Counted from the first letter of the stretch, positions 1 through 8,426 are shown. The stretch: 42,909 bases of DNA from Candidatus Hydrogenedentota bacterium (GCA_903893795.1 CAITNO010000133.1:1-42909), one strand, 5' to 3'. Notes: generated by a model from the letters alone, not told the origin. Numbers and translations are program-made.

Positions 1-130
1 GATACGTGACAGTGCTGCCGTCCCTTGGCCTCGGACGGAAACGTGAGCCAGTCCCCCGGCGGCTTTCTGCCGCGAATCGCCGCCGTAGGCGGTCTGAGGC
101 TCGCAATAACGGAATAGACAGGCGTCCTTT

Positions 131-1123
131 CTATTGGACCGGCCAACCCGCCTCGACCAGTCCGCGAATCTTGCCAAGCTCTTCGTCGGAGAGTTCCAAA
201 TCACCTGCACCCGCGTTTTCTATCACCTGCGCCTCGTTGCGCGCGCCGGCGAGTGCTGTCGTCATGCCGGGTTGCGCCACGAGCCAGGCGAGAAACACCT
301 GGCCGAGTGTGGCCTCGTGCGCGGCGGCGATGGGCTTGACCTGTTCGAGCATTTCCACGGCTTTCACCCGGTTCTCGCGGGTGAAAAGCGGCTTGGTGCT
401 GCGCAGGTCGTTCGCGGGGAATGCACGGTCCACCGAAACCTTTCCGGTGAGCAGTCCCTGGGCCAGCGGGCTGTAGGCCAGCACACCGATGCCGTTTGCA
501 CGGCAGAAAGGCAGCACTTCCTTCTCCGCCCCGCGCGTCAGCGCGCTGTAGGGCGGTTGGTCGCTGGCAATCTGCCCGGTTTCCTGGCATTGGCGCATCA
601 TGTCCGCCGTGAAATTGCTCACGCCGATGGCGCGGATTTTTCCCTGCTGCTGAAGGTCGAGCAGCGCGCCCATCGTGTCGTCGATGGGGGTGGTGCTGTC
701 AGGCCAGTGGCATTGATACAGGTCGATGGAGTCGATATTCATCCGGCGCAGGCTCAGTTCGCATTCATGGCGGATGGACTCGGGACGCAGATTCCGGTAG
801 AGGGTCAGGGCCTGGCCGTCATTGCCCTTGGTGTCGAAATAGCGCTCGCCATCGGTGCAGTCCCAGCGCAGGCCGCACTTGGTGGCGATGACCACGCGGT
901 CCCGTTTCCCTAAAACGGCTTTTCCCACCAGCGTCTCGCTGTGGCCCATGCCATAGGCGGGGGCCGTGTCGATGCACGTGATGCCCAGGTCGATGGCGGC
1001 TTCCATGGCGCGCACGGCGTTGTCATCGTCCGGTCCGCCCCAAAGCCAGCCACCGGCCGCCCAGGCGCCGAAGGAAATCACCGGAACATTGAGGTCGCTG
1101 TTGCCGAGCTTTCTATACTGCAT
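131..1123 (-). CDS. Aldo/keto reductase
   Basis: NAD(P)H-dependent oxidoreductase of the aldo/keto reductase superfamily, 330 residues, the normal length for the bacterial group of this fold. Seen: the N-terminal strand MQYRKLGNSDLNVPVISFG; the catalytic segment DTAPAYGMGHSE with the conserved Asp and Tyr; the Lys strand VVIATKCGL; the QCHWPD His strand; the GVSNF motif; and a C-terminal cofactor region around ALAGARNEAQ. The ATG start has a GAGGAG ribosome site about 10 bases upstream. It lies 52 bases behind the LysM gene on the same strand and may be co-transcribed with it. The substrate cannot be read from sequence; members of this group usually reduce sugars or small aldehydes. The family call is firm, the role is unknown. 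Confidence 0.93.
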   Translation of the reverse strand: MQYRKLGNSDLNVPVISFGAWAAGGWLWGGPDDDNAVRAMEAAIDLGITCIDTAPAYGMGHSETLVGKAVLGKRDRVVIATKCGLRWDCTDGERYFDTKGNDGQALTLYRNLRPESIRHECELSLRRMNIDSIDLYQCHWPDSTTPIDDTMGALLDLQQQGKIRAIGVSNFTADMMRQCQETGQIASDQPPYSALTRGAEKEVLPFCRANGIGVLAYSPLAQGLLTGKVSVDRAFPANDLRSTKPLFTRENRVKAVEMLEQVKPIAAAHEATLGQVFLAWLVAQPGMTTALAGARNEAQVIENAGAGDLELSDEELGKIRGLVEAGWPVQ

Positions 1124-1175
1124 TTTTCACAAACTCCTCGTCTTATTCTACCCGATGGGCCGAAAACTCGTTACC

Positions 1176-3647
1176 TCAGAAACGAAGCCCGTCCAACCGC
1201 TCTTCCTTTTTCGGCAACAGATCCTTGGCTTCCGGCTCCTTCTTTTCCTGCCCTTTGGCCTCAGGCATCTTGGGTTCTGAAACCTTTGGTTCCGACGCCT
1301 TGGGTAGCGGTTTGGCCCCGTTCTTCTTCGGTATTTTGATCTTCGCGCCCACTTTTACCAGAGCCGGGTCCTTGATATCGTTCAACTGCATCAATTCGTC
1401 CTTTGTGGTGCCGTTGTTGACGCCAAGTCGGTAGAGGTTTTCACCGGGCTGCACCACGTGGTATTCGAAATCTCCGTCCTCCTCCGCGGGGGCGGCCTTC
1501 TTCGCTTCCGGGGCCGGTTTTGCCGGAGCCGGTTCTGGCGCTTTCTTTTCCTCTGGCGCAGGGGCCGGGATTTCTGTTATGGGCGGTGGTGCCACCGCTG
1601 GCGCATTCTCTACGGGTGCTGGCGCGGGTGCTTCAACCGGTTTTGTCTCAGGTTCCGGTTTGGGTTCCGGTTTGGGTTCCGGTTTGGGCTCAGGTTTGGG
1701 CTCAGGTTTGGGCTCAGATGTCGCGACAGATTCCGGTGGGGATGCTGGGGCACTGCTTTCTGTCTTGGCCGGTTCGGCATTTTCTACAGGCACCGCTTTC
1801 GGTTCCGACCCGGCTTGCGCGGGCTTTTCTTCCGCCTTTGGCGGTTCAACAGGGGCCTGGGGTACAACGGTTGGTTCCGGAGTTGCCTCCTTGGCTTTTT
1901 CTTCTGCTTTGGGCGGTTCCGGAAGCGCTTGCGGAGCCGGAGCGGCCTCTTGCACGGGCGGTGCGGGCTGTTCCGGCGCCGGAGCGGGTGCGGGTGCTGG
2001 TGTTTCCACCACCGCCGGGGCCTTTACCTTCAACCTGGCGCCCGCCTGGATGCTGTTGTTGTCTTTTAGGTTGTTTAGTTTCACGATGTCCCCCACAGAC
2101 ATGTCGTATTTCTTGGCGATGCCCTCAAGGGTGTCCCCGGACACAATCTTATGCTCCACTACATCAGCTGGCGGCGTGCCCACCGGGGCTTTAGCCGGGG
2201 CGGGGACAGGAGCAGGCTTGCTCTCCGGAGCCTCAACAGCCGGGGCGGGCGGAGGCGGTGCCGATGCGTTGTTCAGAGTCGGGGGAAGGGCCGACTTCTT
2301 CTCGCTGGCAGGCGTTTCCATCTTGAGGGCCAGGCTCCACGAAGCGAGACGGGCCCGCGCCGCGGCCATGCGGTCCGTGTTCAGCACACCGTCGCGCAGG
2401 GCCACCGTCAGGGTGCGGCATATCTGCTCGAATTCGGCCGGTTCCACCGGTCCCAGCAGCACTGCGTCGCATCCGGCAGCCAGACAGTTGGTGACAAAGA
2501 CGTCCAGCGCGAGTGGGGCGGCCAGCGCGGGTTGGCGCACATCGGCCAGCACCACTCCCTGATAGGACCATTTGTCGCGCAGGATGCCCTGTACCATGAT
2601 GGGCGAGGCGCAGGCGGGCCGGGCCGTTTGGGACTTGTCCAGCGCGGGGACGGTGACGCAGCCCACCAGAATGCCCGGAAGCTGCTCGGCGGCGGCGTTG
2701 GCAAAAGGCAGCATGATGTCGGTGAGCGACTCCAGATTGGTTTCCGCCATGATGGGCGGTCCCGAGGCAGTGCGCACCGCCGTGCCCGTGCCGGGATAGT
2801 GCATCACCACGGGGAGCACGCCCCCTTCCGCCACGGCCCGCGCAAAGGCAATGCCGCTGGCCGATACCTGGTCCGACGATGCGCCGAAGCACTGGTTGGC
2901 ATTCTCATTCATTCCCGTGGCCAGGTCGAGGCGCGGTCCCAACAGGGCTGCGGCGCCGGCCGCCCGCGCCGCGGCGGCGTAACGCAGCGCGGTGTCGCGC
3001 AATACTTTTGCGTCTCCAGCCTCGCCCAACTCATGGGGCGATGGTGCCGGACTGAGACCGAGGGGATTGTTTGCCCCCCCTTCCTCATCCACCAGGGCAA
3101 GGGGCAGGTCGGACTGGCCCACACCCATGCCCAGCGTTTCCTTGGCCTGCCGGATGGTTGCCGCCACCTCGGCACCGTGCTCGGAATCGGGAGCCGTCAC
3201 CAGCACGCCGCCGGGACTGTAGGCTTTCAGCAACGCGACCCACGCGGGGTCTATCGGGCCTGCCGGAAGCGTTATGAAAATCTGTCGTGCGGGCCAAAGC
3301 CGTTCCATTTCCTGTTGCGTGGCGGGTACCGGAATGCTTGCAGGCACGGGAGGCAGCGGGGGTGTCGGACGGGGCGTCAGGACGGTCGGAGCAGCGTTTT
3401 GGGTGGGGGACTGGGGCGCGGCAGGGCCAGCTTTTGACTCTGCCGCCGGGACAACAACCGGTGCCGCCGTTTCGGTCGGTGGTGCTGCGGCGCCCGCAAG
3501 CTGCGCCGCGGGGGTGGTCGCCGCGGCAGGAACTGCGGCACCCCGTTCGGCATTGACCAGAACCATCAGCGCGTAACAGAGGCTGAATCCAACCGCCGCA
3601 CCAGGGTAAATGTCACCACCAGCGATACGGAAGCACTTTGAAACCAA
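1176..3647 (-). CDS. LysM protein with degenerate GH3 (NagZ-like) domain
   Basis: Envelope protein of about 823 residues. Order: a short hydrophobic N-terminus; a Pro/Ala linker; a GH3 beta-N-acetylhexosaminidase-like domain (about 110-435); LysM at 498-542; a long Pro/Glu/Lys linker with PEPK repeats; a second LysM at 728-773; and a charged tail. LysM domains bind peptidoglycan or chitin-like glycans. In the GH3 part the DEEGG motif (187-191) and an Asp at the nucleophile position (D369, in VVLAD) remain. The usual KH-PGHG motif reads MHYPGTG, and the following Asp-x-His acid/base loop is missing, so catalysis is doubtful. The coordinates use a TTG start without a ribosome site. An ATG at 3661 in another frame has a better upstream AAGGAA and a hydrophobic leader, so the true N-terminus may be there with a frameshift near 3610. 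Confidence 0.8.
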   Translation of the reverse strand: MVSKCFRIAGGDIYPGAAVGFSLCYALMVLVNAERGAAVPAAATTPAAQLAGAAAPPTETAAPVVVPAAESKAGPAAPQSPTQNAAPTVLTPRPTPPLPPVPASIPVPATQQEMERLWPARQIFITLPAGPIDPAWVALLKAYSPGGVLVTAPDSEHGAEVAATIRQAKETLGMGVGQSDLPLALVDEEGGANNPLGLSPAPSPHELGEAGDAKVLRDTALRYAAAARAAGAAALLGPRLDLATGMNENANQCFGASSDQVSASGIAFARAVAEGGVLPVVMHYPGTGTAVRTASGPPIMAETNLESLTDIMLPFANAAAEQLPGILVGCVTVPALDKSQTARPACASPIMVQGILRDKWSYQGVVLADVRQPALAAPLALDVFVTNCLAAGCDAVLLGPVEPAEFEQICRTLTVALRDGVLNTDRMAAARARLASWSLALKMETPASEKKSALPPTLNNASAPPPPAPAVEAPESKPAPVPAPAKAPVGTPPADVVEHKIVSGDTLEGIAKKYDMSVGDIVKLNNLKDNNSIQAGARLKVKAPAVVETPAPAPAPAPEQPAPPVQEAAPAPQALPEPPKAEEKAKEATPEPTVVPQAPVEPPKAEEKPAQAGSEPKAVPVENAEPAKTESSAPASPPESVATSEPKPEPKPEPKPEPKPEPKPEPETKPVEAPAPAPVENAPAVAPPPITEIPAPAPEEKKAPEPAPAKPAPEAKKAAPAEEDGDFEYHVVQPGENLYRLGVNNGTTKDELMQLNDIKDPALVKVGAKIKIPKKNGAKPLPKASEPKVSEPKMPEAKGQEKKEPEAKDLLPKKEERLDGLRF
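1657..1716 (-). repeat. Five tandem 12-bp units encoding PEPK repeats
   Basis: On the plus strand the units are GGTTTGGGTTCC (twice) and then GGTTTGGGCTCA (three times), back to back. They lie inside the LysM gene and encode the alternating Pro-Glu-Pro-Lys spacer. Such stretches are rigid, wall-spanning linkers and tend to vary in copy number by slippage. Confidence 0.9.
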
Positions 3648-3737
3648 CGGTTTGCGGACATACGACTACATTTTCCTTCCCGTTGCCGACCCTTCCGGAT
3701 CATGGGCTTCAGGCCCACTGGTGCGGCATCTGTGTCA

Positions 3738-3743
3738 ATTATA
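3738..3743 (-). promoter_or_regulatory. -10 box (TATAAT) for the LysM gene
   Basis: A perfect TATAAT reads on the minus strand about 75 bases upstream of the ATG at 3661. It directly abuts the -35 box of the divergent promoter at 3744-3772, so the two promoters overlap. No good -35 hexamer is visible at 17-18 bases, so confidence is moderate. Confidence 0.4.
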
Positions 3744-3772
3744 TTGCACTTTTCGCGCTGACAGAGTAAAAT
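3744..3772 (+). promoter_or_regulatory. Sigma-70-type promoter TTGCAC-N17-TAAAAT
   Basis: TTGCAC at 3744-3749 and TAAAAT at 3767-3772 have exactly 17 bases between them. They lie 34 bases upstream of the small secreted protein gene at 3806, which has a GGAGG ribosome site at 3794-3798. The -35 TTGC form recurs at other promoters in the window. Confidence 0.65.
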
Positions 3773-3805
3773 CCTTGCAGGTAACAGTTTAACGGAGGTT
3801 ATGCC

Positions 3806-4075
3806 ATGCCGTTCAAGAAGACGATATTGGCCCTCAGTGCCTGTCTCTTGTTGGTCGCTTCGCTGGCGTTCTTTACAGCACCGGCGCTGGCGGCAGGCAA
3901 CATTGGGAAGGCAGCGGGCGCCGCAGGCGGTGACATGTCGGCGGACCAGAAACTTGCCAACCAGGAAGGTTTGCCCACAAAGAAGTTTGACGAGAAGCAA
4001 CTTCCCGGCAAACTTGAGATAGGCTTCACTATCGGGTCGATTGTTGCCGTGTTCGCGGCATTCAAGTATTTGTAG
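3806..4075 (+). CDS. Small exported protein, unknown function
   Basis: An 89-residue protein that I do not recognise. It has a clear signal peptide (MPFKK then a hydrophobic core ending PALAAG, probable cleavage near residue 30), a short polar middle rich in Gly, Ala and Lys, and a second hydrophobic stretch at the extreme C-terminus (about 72-89, IGFTIGSIVAVFAAFKYL). It would be exported and held by a C-terminal membrane segment. The start is well supported: GGAGG seven bases upstream and a 17-spaced promoter. An overlapping ATG at 3801 in another frame gives an unlikely Arg-rich product. It stands alone, divergent from the LysM gene. Confidence 0.7.
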   Translation: MPFKKTILALSACLLLVASLAFFTAPALAAGNIGKAAGAAGGDMSADQKLANQEGLPTKKFDEKQLPGKLEIGFTIGSIVAVFAAFKYL

Positions 4076-4246
4076 GCCGTCAGTTGGCGGTGGTTGGTGA
4101 AGTTGCCGGTTGCCGCCATGGGCGCGCTTGGGGTGCGCCATGCGACAGACGGGTAAGGTTCTAGGGTTGCAATGAATTCAAGTGGGAACATCAGGGGATG
4201 GGGCGTGGCTTCACTGCGGCACCCCGTGCTGGAGTGTCGTTAAGGG

Positions 4247-5587
4247 ATGGCTTTGCCGGATCGAATTCTAATAGTTGACGCAGAAGTAGGCGCCGTGGAG
4301 GTGGTCCGCCAATACTTGGTTGAGGAGAGTATTGACTGCGAGGCGCTGTACAGTTCCCGGGAGGCGTTGGACCTCCTTGAGTGGGAGCGCTTCTCGCTGC
4401 TGATCATGGATTTGGAACTTCCGGGTATTCCCGGACTGGAACTGCTTCGCCGTGCCTCCGCCCTCGACCCCGACCTGGGCATTCTCATCACCACCGCCGC
4501 CATGGATGTGTCCAGTGCCATTGAAGCAATGCGCCTGGGCGCTTATGACTTCCTGTTCAAGCCGTTCCACATCAGTGAACTGGCCTTTGCGGTTGAAAAG
4601 TCCCTGGAACGCCGACGCCTGTTGATGGAGAACCGCCAATACCAGCTTCTGCTGGAAGAGCGGGTGCGTGAAGCAACGGCGGAACTGCGCGCCACCAAGG
4701 AATATCTGGAGAACCTGCTCAACAGTTCCGTGGACAGCGTGCTGACCATCGGTCTCGATTATGCGATTTCTTACGCCAACCGCGGCGCCGAGAACATGCT
4801 CGGCTACACGGTCAGCGAATTGGTCGGCCAGTCCATTACCTTGGTGCTGCCCGGCGGCGAAGGGGAACTGGAGGGGCTTTCCACAGAACTGGACCGCGGT
4901 CCCATTCGCAATCATGAAACAACCCTCCTCTCGCGCGATGGCAGGCCCATCCCCGTTACGGTATCCGTTTCACGGGTGAGGGGCGACAGCGGCATGTTCC
5001 TGTCCACGCTGGCCATCTGCAAAGACATTACCCAGCAGAAACAGCTCGAATCCGAGTTGAAAGAAATGACCATCAAGGACAGCCTGACCGATCTCTACAA
5101 CCAGCGCCATTTCTACCAGCGGCTGGAAATGGAAATCGAGCGGGCGCACCGCCAGGGTCGCCCCCTGTCGCTGTTGCTCTTCGACGTGGACCGTTTTAAG
5201 AACTACAATGACCGTTATGGCCATCTTGCAGGCGATGACGTGCTGCGCTCCATAGGCGAGTTGGTGCGCGAGTCCACCCGTGACTGCGTTGATTCGGGCT
5301 TCCGCTATGGCGGCGACGAATTCACCGTCATTTTGCCCGAAACCGAGGAAGCGCAGGCCCGGCAGGTGGCCGAGCGCATCCGGGCAAGCTTCGAGGCGCG
5401 GCATTTTGACGGTTGTGCGCTCAGTGTGGGTCTCATCACCTTCAACAAGGAGATGAACATACAGGCGTTCATCCGCCTCGCCGACGAGATGATGTACGGC
5501 GCAAAACGCTCGGGTGGAAACCGTGTGTGGGTCTATGACCACACAAAGGAAAACGTTTCAGCCGAGAGGAGCGGAGTCATCCTGTGA
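4247..5587 (+). CDS. Response regulator-PAS-GGDEF diguanylate cyclase
   Basis: Cytoplasmic signalling protein of 446 residues predicted to make cyclic di-GMP from two GTP. Order: receiver domain 5-118; coiled linker about 120-150; PAS about 152-260; GGDEF about 275-430. In the receiver the phosphoacceptor is D55 (LLIMDLELPG), with T82/T83 and K105 (LFKPF) present. The acidic pair is reduced to D11-Ala (IVDAE), which may alter Mg2+ binding. The cyclase has the metal Asp in LFDVDRFKNYND and an intact GGDEF at 355-359, so it should be active. The inhibitory RxxD site at the usual spacing is absent (DCVD sits there), so product inhibition through it is unlikely. No histidine kinase is adjacent. 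The stop overlaps the GTG start of the next gene. Confidence 0.92.
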   Translation: MALPDRILIVDAEVGAVEVVRQYLVEESIDCEALYSSREALDLLEWERFSLLIMDLELPGIPGLELLRRASALDPDLGILITTAAMDVSSAIEAMRLGAYDFLFKPFHISELAFAVEKSLERRRLLMENRQYQLLLEERVREATAELRATKEYLENLLNSSVDSVLTIGLDYAISYANRGAENMLGYTVSELVGQSITLVLPGGEGELEGLSTELDRGPIRNHETTLLSRDGRPIPVTVSVSRVRGDSGMFLSTLAICKDITQQKQLESELKEMTIKDSLTDLYNQRHFYQRLEMEIERAHRQGRPLSLLLFDVDRFKNYNDRYGHLAGDDVLRSIGELVRESTRDCVDSGFRYGGDEFTVILPETEEAQARQVAERIRASFEARHFDGCALSVGLITFNKEMNIQAFIRLADEMMYGAKRSGGNRVWVYDHTKENVSAERSGVIL

Positions 5588-6396
5588 AGTTTGGAATCTG
5601 CAACGAGATCTTCAAAGAATGGAACGATATCGAGCGCACCATTGACTACGTGCGCAGTGTGGGGTATGACGGGCTGGAGATTGCCCCTTTCACCCTGGCG
5701 CAGTACGTGTATGACATTCCCGACAGCACGCGCCGTGACATCGTGCGCTTTGCGGAAAAGGCGGGGCTGGAGATTCTGGGCATACACTGGGTATTTGTGG
5801 GTCCCGAGGGCGTGCACCTGACCCATCCCGACCCGGAGGTGCGCGACTTTACCGCGCGCTATCTTGTGGACTTGGTCAACTTCTGCGGCGATGTGGGCGG
5901 CAAGGTGCTCATTTTTGGCTCGCCCAAGCAGCGCAACGTTGGTCGCGACGTCACTTACAACCAGGCCTTTGGCTATGCCAAGGAGGTCTTTGGCAAGGCC
6001 CTGCCCGTATGCGAGGCGCGCGGCGTGACCATCTGCATGGAGCAACTTACCCACTTTGAGACCAATTTTTGCCAGACCGTGGACGAGACCGTTGAACTGA
6101 TTGAGGCGGTGGACCATCCAAACTTCCAGCTCCTGCTCGACACCAAGGCCATGGCCTACCAGTCGGAAGACCGCGCCTCGCTCATCCGCCGCTGTGCGCC
6201 CCATCTCAGGCACTACCACGCCAACGACACCAATCTGAACGGCCCCGGCTGGGGCGATGTGGATTTTGCCCCAGTCTTTGAAGCCTTGCACGACATTCAG
6301 TATGACCGCTACGTGTCCGTGGAGGTCTTCAAGTTCGACCCGGGGCCGGAGGCCATCGCCACCCGCAGCCTCGAATACATGAAGCGGTTTGTATAA
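5584..6396 (+). CDS. Sugar phosphate isomerase/epimerase (TIM barrel)
   Basis: A 270-residue member of the xylose isomerase-like TIM-barrel superfamily (AP_endonuc_2 type). Probable metal ligands follow the family pattern: E153 (CMEQLTHFE), D186 (LLLDTKAM), H212 (HYHANDTN) and E247 (VSVEVFKF). Such enzymes isomerise or epimerise ketoses and inositol derivatives; the substrate is not readable here. The GTG start at 5584 overlaps the TGA stop of the diguanylate cyclase (GTGA), implying translational coupling. That is a curious partner for a metabolic enzyme. pdxH follows 64 bases later. Confidence 0.88.
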   Translation: MKFGICNEIFKEWNDIERTIDYVRSVGYDGLEIAPFTLAQYVYDIPDSTRRDIVRFAEKAGLEILGIHWVFVGPEGVHLTHPDPEVRDFTARYLVDLVNFCGDVGGKVLIFGSPKQRNVGRDVTYNQAFGYAKEVFGKALPVCEARGVTICMEQLTHFETNFCQTVDETVELIEAVDHPNFQLLLDTKAMAYQSEDRASLIRRCAPHLRHYHANDTNLNGPGWGDVDFAPVFEALHDIQYDRYVSVEVFKFDPGPEAIATRSLEYMKRFV

Positions 6397-6460
6397 CCCC
6401 CTCAGTCCCTGCGGCCGGGTTTCTTCGCGCCGACATTTCTCGGAAAGGCAGTAGCACACC

Positions 6461-7054
6461 GTGTCCATCACCCCGGAAACCAGCCCCTTCGACCTGTTCA
6501 CCAAATGGTACGCCGAGGCCGAGGCATGCGAGGGCATTGACGACCACACGGCCATGACCCTGGCCACCGCCGACGCCTCGGGCGCGCCCGATGCGCGCCA
6601 GGTGCTACTCAAGGACCATGACGAGGGCGGTTTCGTCTTCTATACCAATCTCACCAGCCCCAAGGCGGGCCAATTGGCCGAGAATCCGCGCGCCGCGCTG
6701 TGTTTCTACTGGATGCCCCTCGAGAAACAGGTGCGCATCCGGGGTGCCATTGTGCCGGCCACTGAAGCCGAGGCGGATGCCTATTTCGCATCGCGCCCGC
6801 GCCAGAGCCAGATAGGCGCCTGGGCCTCCAAGCAGTCCCAGCCCCTTGAGGGACGGATGATTCTCGAACGGCGCATCATCCAATTCGCCGCCAAATACGC
6901 GCTGGGCGCAGTGCCCCGTCCGCCCTTCTGGGCCGGATTTCGGTTGATTCCCGACACCATTGAATTTTGGCTGAAAATGCCCTACCGCCTCCATGACCGG
7001 GTGGTCTACACCCGGGGGGCGGACGGTTGGGAGCACCGCCGTCTCTATCCGTGA
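6461..7054 (+). CDS. pdxH: Pyridoxamine 5'-phosphate oxidase
   Basis: FMN-dependent enzyme converting pyridoxine or pyridoxamine 5'-phosphate to pyridoxal 5'-phosphate, the last step of vitamin B6 synthesis and salvage. 197 residues, the usual length. Signature segments: AMTLATADASGAPDARQVLLK, GGFVFYTNLTSPKAGQLAENP, AALCFYWMPLEKQVRIRG, the SRPRQSQIGAWAS motif, and the C-terminal RLHDRVVYTR with the WEHRRLYP end. The GTG start has GGAAAGG about 13 bases upstream. The product would serve the PLP-dependent DegT aminotransferase at 16638 among others. Confidence 0.97.
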   Translation: MSITPETSPFDLFTKWYAEAEACEGIDDHTAMTLATADASGAPDARQVLLKDHDEGGFVFYTNLTSPKAGQLAENPRAALCFYWMPLEKQVRIRGAIVPATEAEADAYFASRPRQSQIGAWASKQSQPLEGRMILERRIIQFAAKYALGAVPRPPFWAGFRLIPDTIEFWLKMPYRLHDRVVYTRGADGWEHRRLYP

Positions 7055-7376
7055 GGAGTTCCCTGTCGCTCTGTTTTGGGCGGGAATGCAAAGGGGGGTG
7101 CCGGATGTTCTGTGGTAGCCTTGGCCATGGCCGGGGCTCAAGCGGTGGGCTTCGGGTGGAAAGGAAACGGCTCTGACAGGTATACTTGGCTGAGCCATGG
7201 CGGCATTTATGCTTCGCGGACACACTCATCTGTTTGGGTGTTTGTTTCCGTGGAGTCAGGTGATATTATTGCGTAATCCCTTGGCATAACCCCCCTCGAC
7301 GTGATCTGTTTCGCGGATGTATTCCGCCACGGGCCGCAGTCGGGGGATGCCCAAACCATCTAGTAGGTGCATTATC
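7055..7376. other. Intergenic stretch, no gene seen
   Basis: These 322 bases separate pdxH from the HisG-like gene. Short open frames have no ribosome site and no recognisable product. A TTGCGT at 7269 and a TTGGCA at 7281 could be -35 boxes, but no -10 box stands at 16-18 bases from either. Confidence 0.5.
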
Positions 7377-8426
7377 ATGAACATGGACGACAAGCTGATC
7401 ATTGGCATGCCCGCAGGCTCGTTGGCCGACCCCAGGCGGGGCGGCAATCTGGTGAACCTGCTTAAGTCCGCCGGTTTCCCCACCAAGGGATATGAAGACG
7501 GCGGCCCCACCACCTTTCCGATGCACACCGGGCTGGTGGGCTGGGACGGGCGCCCGCAGGAATTCGGCGCACAGCTTGCCCTTGATGAGGTGGATATTGC
7601 CATAGGCGGCGACGACTGGGTGACCGAGCGCGTGCTCGAATACCGCTATGAGTACGATCGCGAGGTCAAGCTCAACAAGGTGCTTTCGCTCGAGCGCGGC
7701 AACGTGCGCATCGTCGTCATCAACCTGCCGCTCAACGGTGTCGCTTTCGACACGTGGCTTACCGGCCTGCTCCGCGAAAAGCCCGTGGTCAAGATGGTTT
7801 CCGAGATGCCCTACCTCGCCGTTGAATGGTTTAAGAAGAAGGCTGCATCATTGGGTTTCGGCGAGAGCCACGGAAAATTCGCCGTGCAGAAGTATCACAC
7901 CCCGCCCCGCATTGATGCCGGGCTGGTGGTATACGAATCCTGGGGAAAGACCGAAGCTAAAGTGCTCAATGGCGCGGTGGACCTCGGTCTTGAAATTACC
8001 CAGACGGGCAGCGCCATCCGGAACTACGGCCTCGAGATCAGCGAAGAGATCATGAAGTCCGAGACGGGCATTTGGACCACGCCGGCCCTGCGCGAGAATC
8101 CCGCCAAGCGCGAACTGGCCCGCATGTTCCTGCTGAACCTGTACGGCGCCGTCTATGCCGAGAACAAGGTGCTTGTCTTCTTCAACGCTAAGAAAGAGCA
8201 CGTGCCCGGCATTCTCGACTACTTGAAGGAAAACCAGTTGTTTGGCGATGAACCGACAATGAACGAGGGCCTGAATTTCACCGAATTCAGCATTCAGATG
8301 GGCGCCTCCAACAAAACCCTGCCCATTGCGCGCGTGCGCTATGAACTCGCCAAACTCGGTGCCACCCACATTGAGACCGTGCCCCTCGATTCCTGCATTC
8401 CCGGAATTGACTCCATCGACGTGTAA
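7377..8426 (+). CDS. ATP phosphoribosyltransferase-like protein (HisG family)
   Basis: About 349 residues. HisG joins ATP and PRPP in the first step of histidine synthesis. Seen: an N-terminal strand LIIGMPAGSL equivalent to the HisG ALPKGRL; VDIAIGGDDW in the position of the HisG AD-GI-G-D segment; ESWGKTEAKV; then ITQTGSAIRNYGLEI, matching the PRPP-binding V-TG-TLR-NGL motif; and a C-terminal region resembling the regulatory half of long-form HisG. The ATG at 7377 (MNMDDKL) was chosen because the frame upstream of it has no HisG similarity, although the ribosome site is weak. No other his gene is nearby and the protein diverges at several motifs, so a related phosphoribosyltransferase role is possible. 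Confidence 0.78.
   Translation: MNMDDKLIIGMPAGSLADPRRGGNLVNLLKSAGFPTKGYEDGGPTTFPMHTGLVGWDGRPQEFGAQLALDEVDIAIGGDDWVTERVLEYRYEYDREVKLNKVLSLERGNVRIVVINLPLNGVAFDTWLTGLLREKPVVKMVSEMPYLAVEWFKKKAASLGFGESHGKFAVQKYHTPPRIDAGLVVYESWGKTEAKVLNGAVDLGLEITQTGSAIRNYGLEISEEIMKSETGIWTTPALRENPAKRELARMFLLNLYGAVYAENKVLVFFNAKKEHVPGILDYLKENQLFGDEPTMNEGLNFTEFSIQMGASNKTLPIARVRYELAKLGATHIETVPLDSCIPGIDSIDV

Noticed and set aside
57..85. GC-rich inverted repeat (CGGCGGC and GCCGCCG) downstream of the aldo/keto reductase, considered as a terminator
   Set aside because: There is no T run after it on the minus strand and competing pairings exist with the neighbouring GCGG repeats.
6..476. Open frame of 156 residues on the plus strand at the left edge
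   Set aside because: It is antisense to the end of the aldo/keto reductase gene, low in complexity (Arg/Ser/Ala-rich) and without a ribosome site.
1649..1720. Tandem repeats considered as a CRISPR-like array
   Set aside because: The units are 12 bp without spacers and encode PEPK repeats in frame.
1579..3437. Long open frames (327 and 428 residues) opposite the LysM gene
   Set aside because: They arise from the repetitive GC-rich Pro/Ala/Glu coding of the true gene; products are Gly/Ser- or Arg/His-rich without any family resemblance.
5533..6612. A 359-residue frame opposite the sugar isomerase
   Set aside because: It is the antisense shadow of a well-supported TIM-barrel gene.
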